From: an uncultured Chitinophaga sp.
Lineage (GTDB): Bacteria > Bacteroidota > Bacteroidia > Chitinophagales > Chitinophagaceae
Direction of reading: 5' to 3'
DNA length: 64,000 bases
Assembly: GCF_946479755.1 (NCBI RefSeq)
Contig: NZ_CAMLHC010000009.1
Location: forward strand, 62,001 to 126,000
Of this stretch, positions 14,845 through 23,933 are shown piece by piece. The notes below the pieces were generated by a model. That model was not told the origin of the DNA and made no database searches. It worked only from the letters and a program-made list of their open reading frames with translations. The first letter of the stretch is position 1. Each line of letters opens with the position of its first letter. The position numbers and the translations under genes were made by a program.

Positions 14845-16332
14845 ATGAGATTGTTAGCTACGGCAGTATGTATCTTTTCACTGTCCACCGCATTTGCACA
14901 AGGGAAGTCCCCGCTCGTTTTCGACAAAGCCACCGCATTGCGCTACGGCGCCACCATCACACCTGCTTCCGCAAAAGCGCAGCTGGCGGTCATCGCCGGA
15001 GAAGAGATGGAAGGCAGGGAAACCGGAACGCGCGGACAGGAAAGAGCTGCCGCCTACATCGTGTCACAGTTTAAGGAAGCCGGGCTGCAACCCGGCGCCA
15101 ACGGGCAATGGGAGCAACATTATCCGCTGTACCGCGACAGCCTGGAAACCGGCACCATCACCGTGGGAGACCGCACTTTCCATTTCGGAACGGACTTCTA
15201 TTCCAACGTACAGGAAACGCTCAACAGCACGATAGAAGCCGGGGTGGTATTTGCCGGCTACGGTATTGTTACCCCCGAGCGCAACGATTACAAGGGGCTC
15301 GACGTGAAAGGTAAAATTGTGATGGTGCGGGAAGGCGTGCCTGCCGGTGTGCCGCGCGAAAAGGCCAGTCCCCCGGAGAAGGCCGCCGTTGCTGCTTTCA
15401 GGGGTGCTGCCGCCGTACTGGTGGTCAGCAGAAGTGCCAACCGGTTCCGGCTGCTGGACCAGCAATACCTCCGTAAGACAGACATCTATAAATTCCGTGA
15501 TACCAGCAGCAGGCCGGGCGTTTACTATATTACGCCGGCCATGGCGGGGGCAATGATGGGTAGGGACAGCCTGCAGGCGGAGCGGGGCTTGTTGCCCGTA
15601 GTGTCGCCGCAGCCGGTGCAGATCCGGTTTGCCAAAAAAGACCTTACCCTCTGGCCGTCCAATGTGCTGGGGTACCTCGAGGGAACAGACAAAAAAGAGG
15701 AAGTGGTGTTCATCACCGCGCACTACGATCACCTCGGTATCGTAGACGGCAAAATCAACTACGGCGCAGATGACGACGGTTCCGGCACCACCGCTGTTAT
15801 AGAGATGGCGAAAGCTTTCGGAAAGGCTGCCCGCGAAGGCCGCAGGCCGCGCAGAAGTATTGTGTTCATGACGGTTTCCGGCGAAGAGAAAGGTTTGCTG
15901 GGATCTGCCTATTATACCAACAACCCGGTGTATCCGCTGGCTAAAACCGTGGTGGACCTGAACATTGATATGATTGGCCGTATTGACCCGGAGCATGAGC
16001 ATGATCCCAATTACATCTACATTATCGGCGACGATAAAATCAGCAGCGAACTACGTCCGCTCAGCGAAAGCGTCAATGATGCCTATACCCGTTTCACCCT
16101 GGATTATAAGTTCAATGATCCGAACGATCCGCACCAGTTTTATTCCCGTTCTGACCACTATAACTTCGCCCGGCATGGTATTCCGGTAATTTTTTATTTC
16201 AATGGCACGCATGCGGATTATCACCAGCCGACAGATACCGTGGAGAAAATCAACTACGAGCTGCTGGCCAAAAGGGCGCAGCTGGTATTTTACACCGCCT
16301 GGCAGATAGCGATGACAGATACAAAACTGTAA
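14845..16332 (+). CDS. secreted M28-family zinc aminopeptidase
   Basis: Exported peptidase of 495 residues. A signal peptide (MRLLATAVCIFSLSTAFAQ) precedes a region of about 230 residues including a PA-type insert, then the M28 catalytic domain with zinc ligands in HYDHLG, GADDDGSG, SGEEKGLLGS (general base and ligand), NIDMIGR and HADYHQPTDT. M28 enzymes release N-terminal residues from peptides. An earlier in-frame ATG (14725) would place the rpiB terminator inside the gene and bury the signal peptide, so ATG 14845 is chosen. A 19-bp hairpin terminator follows. Confidence 0.9.
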   Translation: MRLLATAVCIFSLSTAFAQGKSPLVFDKATALRYGATITPASAKAQLAVIAGEEMEGRETGTRGQERAAAYIVSQFKEAGLQPGANGQWEQHYPLYRDSLETGTITVGDRTFHFGTDFYSNVQETLNSTIEAGVVFAGYGIVTPERNDYKGLDVKGKIVMVREGVPAGVPREKASPPEKAAVAAFRGAAAVLVVSRSANRFRLLDQQYLRKTDIYKFRDTSSRPGVYYITPAMAGAMMGRDSLQAERGLLPVVSPQPVQIRFAKKDLTLWPSNVLGYLEGTDKKEEVVFITAHYDHLGIVDGKINYGADDDGSGTTAVIEMAKAFGKAAREGRRPRRSIVFMTVSGEEKGLLGSAYYTNNPVYPLAKTVVDLNIDMIGRIDPEHEHDPNYIYIIGDDKISSELRPLSESVNDAYTRFTLDYKFNDPNDPHQFYSRSDHYNFARHGIPVIFYFNGTHADYHQPTDTVEKINYELLAKRAQLVFYTAWQIAMTDTKL

Positions 16333-16348
16333 CTGTGATGGCCATGAC

Positions 16349-16701
16349 TACCGCTGATTTCCGTGATTTGCGGAGAAGGAAGCGGAGAGGCGAATGCTAA
16401 GCGGAGAGAAGAACCATTACCCTATTTTACCGCCTTCATGGATGACCAGTCTGACAGGTCATCCATGAAGGCGGTTTGTTTTTTACACCATTTTTTGAAA
16501 GAAAGGAACGCGCTCTTAAACCTCCGGGACATAGTGAGGTCATATAACCGGTTGAATGAATCATCGTGTAGCAGGGGCATAACTAACATAGGTAGTCATC
16601 CTGTCTATCCGGGAGAGGTCGTTTGTTTTCGCTGTGGTACTGGCTTTCCGCGCGGCTTAAGTATCCGGTTTTATCTCCGTAAATCAGGGAAATCAGCGGT
16701 A
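16349..16701. repeat. element bounded by 27-bp inverted repeats
   Basis: The arm at 16349-16375 and the arm at 16675-16701 are inverse copies with 25 of 27 matching bases, containing the phrase AAATCAGCGGTA. They enclose 299 bp that include the peptidase terminator and no convincing gene. No target-site duplication or transposase is visible, so this may be a pair of dispersed intergenic repeats or a small non-autonomous element. Confidence 0.6.
16429..16484 (+). terminator. long hairpin terminator after M28 peptidase
   Basis: A perfect 19-bp stem (16429-16447 with 16457-16475) with a 9-nt loop is followed by TTGTTTTTT. Confidence 0.9.
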
Positions 16702-17234
16702 ATCAGGACTATTGCAGTTTTTTTTGTTTTTTTTAACAAAATTTTATAAATTGTGTATAGAGTCCTAGCTTAAAATAATAGATATATATATCATATATCT
16801 TATGTGATTTTGAAGTTGAATGTAAGCGCTGTCATTTGAGTGTGAACGGACGATTTTTTTAACGAGAGTCAGGAAAAACCCTTTAAACTTTTTCGACAAA
16901 CCTGTTGTTGTTCAAATCGGTATTTATAGTATCAGGCGGTGTATAAGCTTGTCTTTTATTGAAATCGGAAACTTAGACCCCGCTATTTGGTAACATTATA
17001 AAATTACCATCATGGAAGCACCTGCCACCTTTCCTTTGATGACCCATTGTACCCGCAGGATGTATGCATTAGTCCCGGGCCGATGTTGTCATGGAATTCC
17101 ATAGGGAGGTCATCATTATCGTTTTATAATAAATCCTACATGAAAACTCAAGATATACCTGGTTGTTTATACGCGATTGTGTACCCTATTCATTTAGCTG
17201 AAGCGTTGATTGTGAAATTATAAAACGAGGATGC
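16702..17234. other. AT-rich intergenic stretch before the HdeD-like gene
   Basis: No protein gene or recognisable RNA is supported here. The stretch holds a perfect AT-only inverted repeat around 16784-16804 (AGATATAT with ATATATCT), long T-runs near 16720-16735, and a GAGG a few bases before the HdeD-like ATG. Together with the repeat-bounded element before it, this makes 902 bp without a gene, the longest such stretch in the window. Confidence 0.6.
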
Positions 17235-17765
17235 ATGCGTAACTTTTATAGTGCCTATTGGTGGATTTTTTTGCTCAGGGGAATATTTGCGTTGGTTTTG
17301 GGTGTGCTGGCTATTGTATGGCCGGGGGCTACTTTCACCACTTTGATTGTCTTTCTGGGAGCCTATCTCTTTATTGCCGGCTCTTTTGCGATGGTGGGTG
17401 CTATTGCCGCCCGCAAGACGGCCGAGAACTGGGGGCTTTTTTTGCTGTCTGGTTTAGCTGGTATTATATTAGGTATCCTTACTTTGTACAATCCTTTTGC
17501 GACCGGCGCCGCGCTGATTTTCCTGGTAGGTTTCTGGGCGATGCTGGCCGGTATTTTCGAAATCATTATTGCGATCAGGCTGAGGACATTGATCACCGGT
17601 GAAGGTTGGTATATCGCAGGCGGATTGCTGTCTATTCTCTTTGGCATTCTGCTTTTATCTAATCCTGAAAATGCTGCTATTACGCTGACGTGGTTGTTTG
17701 GCTTTTATGCAGTGATATCGGGAGTCATGTTGATATTATTATCGTTCCGGTTACGGAAAAAATAA
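17235..17765 (+). CDS. HdeD family (DUF308) membrane protein
   Basis: Small polytopic protein of 176 residues with six hydrophobic helices in three pairs, each pair containing the LGxLxxxxP or FxAxxxxxG patterns of DUF308 (for example VLGVLAIVWPGATF and ILGILTLYNPFATG). HdeD in E. coli is linked to acid resistance at high cell density; the role in Bacteroidota is unknown. A GAGG sequence lies about 5 nt before ATG 17235, one of the few Shine-Dalgarno-like sites in the window. An ECF-type sigma factor gene follows 293 bp downstream. Confidence 0.85.
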   Translation: MRNFYSAYWWIFLLRGIFALVLGVLAIVWPGATFTTLIVFLGAYLFIAGSFAMVGAIAARKTAENWGLFLLSGLAGIILGILTLYNPFATGAALIFLVGFWAMLAGIFEIIIAIRLRTLITGEGWYIAGGLLSILFGILLLSNPENAAITLTWLFGFYAVISGVMLILLSFRLRKK

Positions 17766-17943
17766 AACTGAAACGGAAGCCCTTGTTGTTGTTCAACTAA
17801 ATTATCCCCATATGCAAGCTTATTTTCTAACTAAAACGCTTATACGATGCTGATCAAAACACCTGGTTAGTGGCACCTGTTGCTGCGTTTGTCCGCCGGT
17901 GTTGATACCGCCGCGGTCCCGACGACAGCAGGTGCCGGCAGTA

Positions 17944-17964
17944 CGCCGGTCCGGAGTACCGGCG
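17944..17964. repeat. GC-rich hairpin between HdeD-like gene and sigma factor
   Basis: A perfect 7-bp stem CGCCGGT/ACCGGCG with a 7-nt loop lies inside an unusually GC-rich patch (about 17890-17995) of an otherwise AT-rich spacer. There is no T-run, so it is not a standard terminator. Confidence 0.5.
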
Positions 17965-18058
17965 GCCACCATTACTGCCCCACGCGCACGCTTACTCCCT
18001 GGCCCTCAAAAGGGGTTAGCATGCTGTAGCCTATTTTGAAAATTTAAAGTTAACCGTT

Positions 18059-18559
18059 ATGTCATCCACCGAATTCAATAATTTGTTACTGGGAAATGCT
18101 GATTTCCTGCGGCCGTATGCAGTTACGCTAACAAAAGACTCTGAATCCGCCAAGGACCTCTACCAGGAAACCTTGTTCAGGGCTTTGTCCAACCGCGATA
18201 AATACCTCGCCGGCACTAATATCCGGGCATGGTTGTACACCATCATGCGGAATATTTTTATCAACAACTACCGCAGGGGAAACCGTCAGTATAAATTGCT
18301 GGACAACGCGGTCGGCGATTACCTGTTGAGCCACCAGCCTTCTGCTATCGGCAACTTCGCAGAATCCGACCTCCGCGTGAAAGACGTACAGATGGCCGTA
18401 TATAACCTGCCGGTTATCTTTAAACAGCCTTTCCTGCTCTATTTTGAAGGCTATAAATACTATGAGATCGCCGCTATCCTTAATGAACCATTAGGAACAG
18501 TGAAAAGCCGCATCCACTTCGCCCGGAAAATGTTGAAAACCAGGATAACCAGGCACTAA
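18059..18559 (+). CDS. ECF-type RNA polymerase sigma factor
   Basis: Sigma-70 family protein of 166 residues lacking region 3. Region 2 (about 15-85) has AKDLYQETLFRAL and the promoter-melting WLYTIMRNIFINNYRR block; region 4 (about 105-165) has the helix-turn-helix YYEIAAILNEPLGTVKSRIHFAR. No anti-sigma gene is adjacent: an HdeD-like gene lies upstream and pcrA downstream. It may be controlled post-translationally by an anti-sigma elsewhere or only transcriptionally. ATG 18059 is the first in-frame start and gives the normal family length. Confidence 0.92.
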   Translation: MSSTEFNNLLLGNADFLRPYAVTLTKDSESAKDLYQETLFRALSNRDKYLAGTNIRAWLYTIMRNIFINNYRRGNRQYKLLDNAVGDYLLSHQPSAIGNFAESDLRVKDVQMAVYNLPVIFKQPFLLYFEGYKYYEIAAILNEPLGTVKSRIHFARKMLKTRITRH

Positions 18560-18700
18560 TTTTTTAAGGTATTAATTGGCCCCCCTTCAGCCTGCTGGCC
18601 CTATCCCGCCGGTTAAAGCCGCGTGTGTACCCAAAGACGACCGCAAAATCAAAAGAATCACAGTTTCATTTCGTACTTTTACACCCTCAAAAAAGTCGTG

Positions 18701-21046
18701 ATGAAGGCAAATTATTTAGACGAGCTTAACGAAAGACAGCGGGAAGCAGTTACACATATCAATGGCCCCCTGATGATCGTTGCAGGCGCGGGTTCAGGAA
18801 AAACGAAAGTGCTGACCACGCGTATTGCACACCTGATGCGGAACGGGGTAGACGCGTTTAATATTCTGTCGCTCACTTTTACCAATAAAGCGGCACGTGA
18901 AATGAAAGAACGTGTGGAAAAAATCCTGGGAGGAAGCGAAGCCCGCAACCTCTACATCGGTACCTTCCACTCCGTATTTGCCCGCCTTCTCCGTGCAGAA
19001 GCACACCGGCTGGGCTATCCCAACGATTTTACCATCTACGATGCAGATGATGCCAAAAGCGTTGTGAAAACCATCGTGAACGAGCTTAACCTCGACGATA
19101 AACACTATAAACCGAACTTTGTATACAACCGGATCTCCGCCGCTAAAAACAGCCTGATGGGACCGGAAGAATACCAGCTCGACCACCTCGTGCAACAGGA
19201 AGACATGCGGGCCAACAGGCCCCTGATCGGCAAGATCTACGATATGTACGCCAAACGCTGCTTTAAAAACGGCGCGATGGACTTCGACGATCTCCTCTTC
19301 AAAATGTACGTGCTGCTCAAAAGCTTCCCCGAAGTACTGCACAAATACCAGCATAAGTTTAAATATATCATGATCGATGAGTACCAGGATACCAACCCGG
19401 CCCAGTACGAGATCATTAAACTGCTGGGTGCTGTCAACGAAAATATATGCGTGGTGGGAGACGACGCCCAAAGTATCTACTCCTTCCGCGGCGCTACCAT
19501 TCAAAACATCCTCCAGTTTGAAAAAGACTATGACGATGTAAAAGTGGTAAAACTGGAACAGAACTACCGCAGTACCAAATCCATCCTGAGCGTGGCCAAT
19601 GAAGTCATTGCCCACAACAAAGGACAGATCGAGAAAAACCTGTGGACAGACAATAACGAAGGCGATACCATCAAACTGGTACGCACCATGACCGATAACG
19701 AAGAAGGCAAGTTTGTAGCGGACACCATCGCAGAGCAAAAGCTGCGCAACCACTACGATAACCGCGATTTCGTGATCCTCTACCGTACCAACGCTCAGAG
19801 CCGTTCCTTCGAGGAAAGCCTGCGCCGGAAAGCCATTCCCTACCGTATTTTCGGCGGACTGTCATTCTACCAGCGCAAGGAAATCAAGGATTTTGTGGCC
19901 TACCTCCGGGTAACCATGAACACCCGCGATGAAGAAGCCCTGAAAAGGATCATCAACTACCCGGTACGCGGCATCGGTAAAACCACCATGGAAAAAACCA
20001 TTGTCCTCGCCAACGACCACAACATCACCATGTGGGAAGTGCTGGAGAGGGCCCGGGAGTTCGGCTTCAAAGGCGGTACCCTCGAAGCCATCGAAGCTTT
20101 TGTCGTGATGATCAAAAGTTTTCAGGCCCTGCTGACCACCCACAACGCTTATGATGTGGCCGTAGTTGTAGGTAAATCCACCAATATTGTAAAAGAGCTG
20201 TTCAACGATAAAACCACAGAAGGCCTTGCCCGTTACGAAAACGTGCAGGAACTGCTCAACTCCATCAAGGAATTCACCGAAACGCCGGATGAAGAAGGAG
20301 AACTGCTGGATAAGAGCATGGGCTCCTACCTGCAGCAGATCACCCTGCTCACCGACGCCGACCAGGGTACCGATGAAGACAGCAACGTGGTAAAACTGAT
20401 GACCATTCACGCCGCCAAAGGACTGGAGTTCCCCGTAGTATTCACGGTGGGCCTGGAAGAAACCCTGTTCCCCAGCGGTATGTCTATCAATACCCGCGAA
20501 GAGCTGGAAGAGGAAAGACGCCTGTTCTATGTGGCTATTACCCGCGCTAAAGCCAGACTGTGGCTTACACATGCCAACAGCCGCTACCGCTTCGGTAACC
20601 TGGTGCAGAATGAACCCAGCCGCTTCCTGGAAGAGATGCCGGAAAAATTCATCGACCGCAGTTATGCCGGTGGTGGAAGCGTCCGCAACGCTTTCGGTAG
20701 TGGCAGCACCTCCGGATGGGGCGGTGGCAGCAATATGGGCAATATGTTTGACCGGATGCAGAAAAAAGCGCCCGGACAAACTACGTCCCAGCCGTCTTCT
20801 TCTCCCAAACCGGCGCCACGTCCCACGTCAGCAGCCACTACCCATGTGCCTACCCCCGGATTTACCCCGGACGACCCGGCAGGCATGGAGCCTGGTATGC
20901 AGGTGGAACACCAGAAATTCGGCTTCGGCACCATCATGGGCATGGAAGGCGCTCCCAACAACAGGATCGCTACCGTAGTATTCCCCAAAGGCGGTGGTGA
21001 AAAGAAAATTATGCTTAACTACGCCAAGCTGAGGATCGTCAGATAG
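18701..21046 (+). CDS. pcrA: UvrD/PcrA-type ATP-dependent DNA helicase
   Basis: Superfamily 1A 3'-5' helicase of 781 residues used in repair and in clearing blocked replication forks. Motifs in order: Q-motif LNERQREAV, Walker A GAGSGKT (29-35), Walker B IMIDEYQDTNPAQ, VVGDDAQSIYSFRGA, LEQNYRST, MTIHAAKGLEFPVVF and VAITRAKARLWL. The C-terminal Ser/Pro linker ends in a PcrA-type Tudor-like domain (GMQVEHQKFGFGTIMGM) that contacts RNA polymerase in other bacteria. An ATG at 18623 would add 26 unrelated residues; ATG 18701 matches the family start. recX follows 4 bp after the stop. Confidence 0.95.
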   Translation: MKANYLDELNERQREAVTHINGPLMIVAGAGSGKTKVLTTRIAHLMRNGVDAFNILSLTFTNKAAREMKERVEKILGGSEARNLYIGTFHSVFARLLRAEAHRLGYPNDFTIYDADDAKSVVKTIVNELNLDDKHYKPNFVYNRISAAKNSLMGPEEYQLDHLVQQEDMRANRPLIGKIYDMYAKRCFKNGAMDFDDLLFKMYVLLKSFPEVLHKYQHKFKYIMIDEYQDTNPAQYEIIKLLGAVNENICVVGDDAQSIYSFRGATIQNILQFEKDYDDVKVVKLEQNYRSTKSILSVANEVIAHNKGQIEKNLWTDNNEGDTIKLVRTMTDNEEGKFVADTIAEQKLRNHYDNRDFVILYRTNAQSRSFEESLRRKAIPYRIFGGLSFYQRKEIKDFVAYLRVTMNTRDEEALKRIINYPVRGIGKTTMEKTIVLANDHNITMWEVLERAREFGFKGGTLEAIEAFVVMIKSFQALLTTHNAYDVAVVVGKSTNIVKELFNDKTTEGLARYENVQELLNSIKEFTETPDEEGELLDKSMGSYLQQITLLTDADQGTDEDSNVVKLMTIHAAKGLEFPVVFTVGLEETLFPSGMSINTREELEEERRLFYVAITRAKARLWLTHANSRYRFGNLVQNEPSRFLEEMPEKFIDRSYAGGGSVRNAFGSGSTSGWGGGSNMGNMFDRMQKKAPGQTTSQPSSSPKPAPRPTSAATTHVPTPGFTPDDPAGMEPGMQVEHQKFGFGTIMGMEGAPNNRIATVVFPKGGGEKKIMLNYAKLRIVR

Positions 21047-21050
21047 CCGC

Positions 21051-21509
21051 ATGGAAAAAGAACTGGAGATGCTGCGCCGCTACTGCGCTTACCAGGAGCG
21101 GTGCCATCAGGAAGTGAAATATAAAAGCCTGGAACTGGGATTACGCGGAGAGGCCGTGGACGCGGCCATTGCGGAACTGATAGCCGACAATTTCCTGAAT
21201 GAGGAAAGGTATGCCAAAGCCTTTGCCGGCGGTAAATTCAGGATCAAACAATGGGGCCGCAACAAGATCAAAGCGGAACTGAAACAGAAGCAGGTGTCTG
21301 ATTACTGCATCCGTAAAGGGCTGGCGGAAATCGACGGGGACGATTATTACGCCACGCTGCGAAAGCTGGCCGATAAAAAATGGCAGTCGCTCAGCAGGGA
21401 AACTGCGCTCAAACGGCGGTATAAAACCATGCAACACCTGATGCAGCGCGGCTTTGAAAGCTCCCTGATCAATGAAGCGCTTGAAGAAATTGCAAATAAT
21501 GACGTCTGA
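21051..21509 (+). CDS. recX: regulatory protein RecX
   Basis: Modulator of RecA filaments, 152 residues of three-helix RecX repeats. Recognisable blocks are LRRYCAYQERCHQEVKYKSLELG, IAELIADNFLNEERYAKAFA, KFRIKQWGRNKIKAELKQK and LMQRGFESSLINEALEEI. It starts 4 bp after pcrA, so the two repair genes are co-transcribed; recA itself is not in the window. Confidence 0.92.
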   Translation: MEKELEMLRRYCAYQERCHQEVKYKSLELGLRGEAVDAAIAELIADNFLNEERYAKAFAGGKFRIKQWGRNKIKAELKQKQVSDYCIRKGLAEIDGDDYYATLRKLADKKWQSLSRETALKRRYKTMQHLMQRGFESSLINEALEEIANNDV

Positions 21510-21548
21510 ACGGGGGATAATTTGAAAAGTTTCTAATCCATCAGGCAG

Positions 21549-21556
21549 TACTTTTG
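21549..21556 (+). promoter_or_regulatory. candidate -7 element for the omega-amidase gene
   Basis: TACTTTTG matches TAnnTTTG, 18 nt before the ATG at 21575. A TTTG at 21521-21524 gives a 24-nt spacer, longer than usual. Confidence 0.4.
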
Positions 21557-21574
21557 TAGTCACAATACCCGATA

Positions 21575-22381
21575 ATGGCAGATTTAAAAGTTACACTGAT
21601 ACAATCCCAGCTTTACTGGGAAGATATTGCGGCAAACCTGCAGATGTTTGACGAGAAAATCGATCGCATAGGTGAGCGGACGGAAGTGGTGTTTCTCCCT
21701 GAAATGTTCAGCACCGGCTTCAGCATGCAGCCGGAGAAGCTGGCAGAAACCATGGACGGAAGCGCTGTGCAGTGGATGAAGAAAAAGGCCGCTGAAAAGA
21801 ATATTATCCTCACCGGCAGCCTGATCATCGAAGAAAACGGTCATTATCTGAACCGCCTCATCTGGATGCTGCCCAATGGTACCTATGGCACCTACGATAA
21901 GCGCCACCTGTTTGGTTATGCCGGCGAACATGAGCATTACCAGCCGGGCGACAAACGGCTGATCGCACAGGTGAAAGGCTGGAAAATCAACCTGAATATC
22001 TGTTACGATATGCGTTTCCCGGTATGGGCCCGCAATACCATCCAGCCGGACGGTAACCCCGCCTACGATGTGCTGGTGTATGTGGCCAACTGGCCGGAAC
22101 GCCGCAGCACCGCATGGACTACACTGCTGCAGGCCCGCGCCATCGAAAACCAATGTTACGCCATCGGCGTCAACAGGGTAGGCAACGATGGGAATAACAT
22201 CTACCACAGCGGCGAAACCAGCCTCATAGACCCGATGGGCGAAATCATCTACCGCAAGTCACATGATGAAGATATCTTTACGTATACCCTTCAGCGTGAC
22301 CGGGTGGATGAAGTGAGGAAAAACATTCCTTTCCTGAAAGACGCCGACAACTTCACTATTCTCAGTAACGAACTCGTTTAA
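21575..22381 (+). CDS. omega-amidase-like carbon-nitrogen hydrolase (YafV/Nit2 type)
   Basis: Nitrilase-superfamily amidase of 268 residues. The Glu-Lys-Cys triad is E43 (LPEMFSTGFS), K109 (YDKRHLFGYAGEHEHY) and C143 (NICYDMRFPVWARN). The KRHLF and CYD-RFPVW contexts are those of YafV/Nit2 omega-amidases, which hydrolyse 2-oxoglutaramate or 2-oxosuccinamate, products of glutamine and asparagine transamination. It is cytoplasmic. The VOC gene begins 12 bp after its stop, suggesting an operon that may run on to nagA. Confidence 0.88.
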   Translation: MADLKVTLIQSQLYWEDIAANLQMFDEKIDRIGERTEVVFLPEMFSTGFSMQPEKLAETMDGSAVQWMKKKAAEKNIILTGSLIIEENGHYLNRLIWMLPNGTYGTYDKRHLFGYAGEHEHYQPGDKRLIAQVKGWKINLNICYDMRFPVWARNTIQPDGNPAYDVLVYVANWPERRSTAWTTLLQARAIENQCYAIGVNRVGNDGNNIYHSGETSLIDPMGEIIYRKSHDEDIFTYTLQRDRVDEVRKNIPFLKDADNFTILSNELV

Positions 22382-22393
22382 TCTTTATCATAG

Positions 22394-22783
22394 ATGCTCC
22401 TGCAGGCTGTGCACCATATCGCTGTTATTTGCGCTGACTATCAACGTAGTAAAGCTTTTTATACCGATGTGCTGGGCCTGCAGGTCATCCGGGAAGTATA
22501 CCGCGAAGGGCGCGATTCCTGGAAGCTGGACCTGGCGCTGGGCGACCAGTATGTGATAGAGCTGTTTTCCTTCCCCGATCCGCCGCCACGGGCCAGCCGC
22601 CCGGAAGCCTGCGGCCTTCGTCACCTTGCCTTTGCCGTAACGGATATCGCTGCTGCGGTACAGGAGCTGCACCAGAAAGGCGTATCCACCGAAACCATTC
22701 GTATAGACCCCTACACCGGCAAGCGTTTCACTTTTTTTACTGACCCTGATGGCCTACCTTTAGAGTTGTACGAACAACCCTAA
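22394..22783 (+). CDS. VOC family protein (YaeR/GloA2-like)
   Basis: Glyoxalase-fold metalloprotein of 129 residues made of two beta-alpha-beta-beta-beta units. Metal ligands at the expected places are H8, E56, H77 and E124. The VHHIAVICADYQRSKAFY opening and LRHLAFAV block are those of the SMU1112c/YaeR group. A lactoylglutathione lyase activity is often annotated by homology but rarely proven. It is 12 bp after the omega-amidase gene and 11 bp before nagA. Confidence 0.85.
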   Translation: MLLQAVHHIAVICADYQRSKAFYTDVLGLQVIREVYREGRDSWKLDLALGDQYVIELFSFPDPPPRASRPEACGLRHLAFAVTDIAAAVQELHQKGVSTETIRIDPYTGKRFTFFTDPDGLPLELYEQP

Positions 22784-22794
22784 TACGTTTTGCC

Positions 22795-23892
22795 ATGTCC
22801 GTTATTTATACAAACGCCCTGATATTCACCGGCGACAGGATGCTCAGCGACCATGCAGTAGTGACGGACCATCACCTCATCACAGGTATCGTACCTGCTT
22901 CCGAATGTAAAGACCATCCCAATGTGATAGACCTGCAGGGTGGGTTTATGGCGCCGGCTTTTGTGGACCTGCAGGTATATGGCGGCAATGGCAGCGTGTT
23001 TTTCCTGCATCCTTCCGTAGAAAGCCTCCGCGCCGTTTATGAAGCCGCTAAAGCCGGCGGGGCAGCGCATATTATGCCTACGCTGGCCACCGTGGCGCCG
23101 GAGAAGGTGCTGCTGGCCATACAGGCCGTGAGGGACTATTGGCAGGAAGGGGGGCGGGGCGTACTGGGCCTGCATCTCGAAGGACCGTTTATCAACCCGG
23201 TGAAAAAAGGCGCCCACCTGGAAAAGTATATCCATCCCCTTACCCGGGAAGATGTAGACTGGGTACTGCATCACGGTAATGGGGTGGTGAAGATGATCAC
23301 GCTGGCGCCGGAATGTTGCGATCCTGCGCTGGTAAAGGAGTTACAGGAGGCGGGCATCACCATTTTTGCGGGCCACAGCAACGCCACCTATGCCGAAGCC
23401 ACAGCCGCTTTTGAAAACGGTATTCACCATGTCACCCATCTGTTTAATGCCATGTCTCCGCTGGAAAGCCGCGCTCCTGGCCTGGTAGGCGCAGTGTATA
23501 ATCAGTCAAGGGTATTTGCCAGTATTGTGGCCGACGGGGTGCATGTAGACTTCGCCACTGTGAGTATCAGTCATAAAATAATGGACGGTCGCCTTTTCCT
23601 GATTTCCGATGCGGCAGCAGAAAACCCGGAAGGGGACTATGTATATATTCAGCAGCACGACCGCTACGTCAATGCTGCCGGTGTGCTGGCCGGTTCCCGG
23701 CTTACCATGTTGCAGGCGGTGCACAACTGCGTGGAGAAAGCAGGTATCCCCTTGCATACCGCGTTGCAGATGGCATCCCTCCATCCGGCGCGGGCTTTAC
23801 GCCTCGATTCGCGGCTGGGACGCATCGAAACCGGCTATGAAGCGGCATTTATCGTACTGCGCGACCACTGGGATATGACAGTTTACTGTTAA
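22795..23892 (+). CDS. nagA: N-acetylglucosamine-6-phosphate deacetylase
   Basis: Amidohydrolase of 365 residues converting GlcNAc-6-phosphate to glucosamine-6-phosphate in amino-sugar and cell-wall recycling. Family blocks are HLEGPFINPVKKGAH (metal Glu), FAGHSNATY and HVTHLFNAMSPL (metal His residues), DGVHVD and the catalytic Asp in LISDAAAE. It is a little shorter than the E. coli enzyme (382). No nagB or nagE transporter is next to it. It follows the VOC gene by 11 bp. Confidence 0.93.
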   Translation: MSVIYTNALIFTGDRMLSDHAVVTDHHLITGIVPASECKDHPNVIDLQGGFMAPAFVDLQVYGGNGSVFFLHPSVESLRAVYEAAKAGGAAHIMPTLATVAPEKVLLAIQAVRDYWQEGGRGVLGLHLEGPFINPVKKGAHLEKYIHPLTREDVDWVLHHGNGVVKMITLAPECCDPALVKELQEAGITIFAGHSNATYAEATAAFENGIHHVTHLFNAMSPLESRAPGLVGAVYNQSRVFASIVADGVHVDFATVSISHKIMDGRLFLISDAAAENPEGDYVYIQQHDRYVNAAGVLAGSRLTMLQAVHNCVEKAGIPLHTALQMASLHPARALRLDSRLGRIETGYEAAFIVLRDHWDMTVYC

Positions 23893-23933
23893 TACTACTA
23901 TCTTCGCAGGATAAATCATCATTTCATTAGCGC

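Noticed and set aside
16363..16749. 128-codon plus-strand frame after the M28 peptidase
   Set aside because: It runs through the 19-bp terminator hairpin and one arm of the inverted repeat, and has no protein-like pattern.
17016..17107. 30-codon frame starting ATG near 17012 in the long intergenic region
   Set aside because: No ribosome binding site, promoter or protein-like composition; likely chance.
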